From Flavobacterium sp. UBA807 (GTDB taxonomy: Bacteria > Bacteroidota > Bacteroidia > Flavobacteriales > Flavobacteriaceae), in contig DBIH01000241.1 in assembly GCA_002296885.1 (NCBI GenBank), positions 1 to 12,445 on the forward strand: DNA of 12,445 nt. The letters are read 5' to 3'. Below are positions 11,644 through 12,445 of the stretch, piece by piece. Below the pieces are notes generated by a model that saw only the letters and a program-made list of their open reading frames with translations, made no database searches and was not told where the DNA came from. The translations under genes were made by a program, and so were the position numbers. Every line of letters starts with the position of its first letter. Positions within the stretch are counted from its first letter, which is position 1.

Positions 11644-12445
11644 TCAATTCCTGATAATTTTTTGAACACTAAAATCTAGGCCAGACTTAATTTTAACAAA
11701 ATAAACTCCCTGACTTAATGAACTTCCGTCCAACTGGAATTGAACTGCATTTGGAGTAAATTTTTGAATAGTTTTTCCCATCATATCGAATAGTTCAATG
11801 GTATCAATCGTTTTTGTATATGAAAAATTCCAGAAGTTATTTGTTGGGTTCGGATAAATTTTCAAATTTGAAATTGAATGCTCCGAATTGGATAACGTAT
11901 TAGTAAAAGCATAATTGCCGGAAGTCCTTTCAAAATCAACATTGTAAGTTCCTGCAACCGCAGGAATATCGGGCCCGTTTTGAGTTCCTGTTCCTTGAGG
12001 AAATGTTGTTGCCCCCCAATTTATATCCCATGAATTATCTTTTCTGAATTTGAAAACACCATCAGTTAGAGTTAAATTAGCAAGAGTATAATTAAATCCA
12101 TTAGTTGTGACCATATCAATATCTTCACCCCAGCCAACAGAAGTAGCGGAGCCTAAAATCCCGACACTTGGATAGGTAAAACTATATGCTCCAGTATTGC
12201 GGTTAAAAGTTACAAACCACTCCCCACCGGTTACCTGAATGCTTGGACCTCCAAGAACAGCTGTTCCGGACGGAAAAGAAGTGCTTCCCCAAACATTAGT
12301 TGTTGTATCATTTTCTCTAAAATAGGCAGTCCCGCTTGTAAAATTAAAGCCCGAAAGAGTATAAATAATATTATCTGTTGTAGACATATTAACATCAGCA
12401 CCGGCAAATCCATTTATCGCATCTACTGCCGGCCCCCAAATACCA
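11644..12445 (-). CDS. T9SS type A sorting-domain protein with SusE/SusF-like repeats (C-terminal 266 residues, 5' end outside window)
   Basis: The frame stays open to the right edge, so the start lies beyond the window; the ATG at 12387 is internal. Visible residues 1-94 and 95-181 are two copies of a roughly 90-residue beta module. They share a G-x-G/WG start, an F-x-Y-T-L strand, an AYFRENDTTTNVWG or FKFRKDNSWDINWG segment, a (T/S)FPSGT or TFPQGT turn, a GP(S/D)I stretch and a final (N/T)-x-G-x-Y-x-F strand. This pattern resembles the carbohydrate-binding modules of SusE/SusF-type proteins and related modules in secreted flavobacterial glycan-active proteins. Residues about 192-266 are a type A sorting domain: LKIYPNPTNNFWNFS, IELFDMMGKTIQKF, LSQGVYFVKIKSG and KIIRN. 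The protein is predicted to be secreted by T9SS; glycan binding is inferred. TGA is followed directly by an in-frame TAG. Confidence 0.88.
   Translation of the reverse strand, partial: GIWGPAVDAINGFAGADVNMSTTDNIIYTLSGFNFTSGTAYFRENDTTTNVWGSTSFPSGTAVLGGPSIQVTGGEWFVTFNRNTGAYSFTYPSVGILGSATSVGWGEDIDMVTTNGFNYTLANLTLTDGVFKFRKDNSWDINWGATTFPQGTGTQNGPDIPAVAGTYNVDFERTSGNYAFTNTLSNSEHSISNLKIYPNPTNNFWNFSYTKTIDTIELFDMMGKTIQKFTPNAVQFQLDGSSLSQGVYFVKIKSGLDFSVQKIIRN
11902..12445 (-). repeat. Two tandem ~90-residue SusE/SusF-like modules
   Basis: Module 1 occupies 12445 to about 12163 and is probably cut by the window edge; module 2 occupies about 12162-11902. Both contain an INWG or NVWG turn followed seven to nine residues later by (P)SGT or PQGT and then GP(S/D)I. 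The tryptophan and aromatic positions match between the copies. The repeat is diverged at DNA level. Confidence 0.7.

Overview
The window looks like chromosome of a Flavobacterium-type member of the Bacteroidota. The evidence is two proteins with type IX secretion (T9SS) C-terminal sorting domains (one type B, one type A), signal peptides ending in F-x-Q or A-Q, AT-rich intergenic DNA without clear Shine-Dalgarno sites, and promoter-like sites fitting the Bacteroidota pattern TTTG-N17-19-TAnnTTTG. No rRNA, tRNA, CRISPR array, transposase, integrase or phage gene was seen. No stretch over 300 bases lacks a gene.

Layout. 1-1707 (+): 3' part of a large secreted modular protein with a type B sorting domain, then a terminator and a structured intergenic repeat. 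1959-3155 (-): PLP aminotransferase. 3284-4609 (+): exported protein with two DTG aspartyl-protease motifs and a PDZ domain, convergent on a short exported DUF1573 protein (4642-5076, -). 5354-7981 (+): valine--tRNA ligase, whose leader carries a second, shorter, inverted copy of the intergenic repeat and a 7-bp tandem repeat; another 7-bp tandem repeat lies inside its coding sequence. 8016-9000 (-): a two-gene unit with a YdeI/OmdA-type protein (GTG start) and a two-helix membrane protein. 9111-9284 (-): a 57-codon lipoprotein-like gene with its own terminator. 9515-11097 (+): tandem duplicated genes for two exported proteins of 221 and 222 aa whose C-terminal 85 residues resemble the TPR segment of flavobacterial TPR/PD40/OmpA envelope proteins. 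11156-11575 (-): nucleoside diphosphate kinase. 11644-12445 (-): 3' part of a secreted protein with repeated SusE/SusF-like modules and a type A sorting domain.

Housekeeping genes (valS, ndk, aminotransferase) alternate with envelope and secretion genes. Units are mostly single genes, separated by strong hairpin terminators that often lie between convergent genes. The two T9SS cargo proteins, the DUF1573 protein, the protease-like protein and the duplicated pair share an envelope or surface destination, but nothing in the sequence shows that they act in one pathway. I see no clear new defence or mobile system. The best leads are the duplicated orphan pair, the hairpin repeat family with conserved arms and variable centre, and the 7-bp repeats at and within valS.
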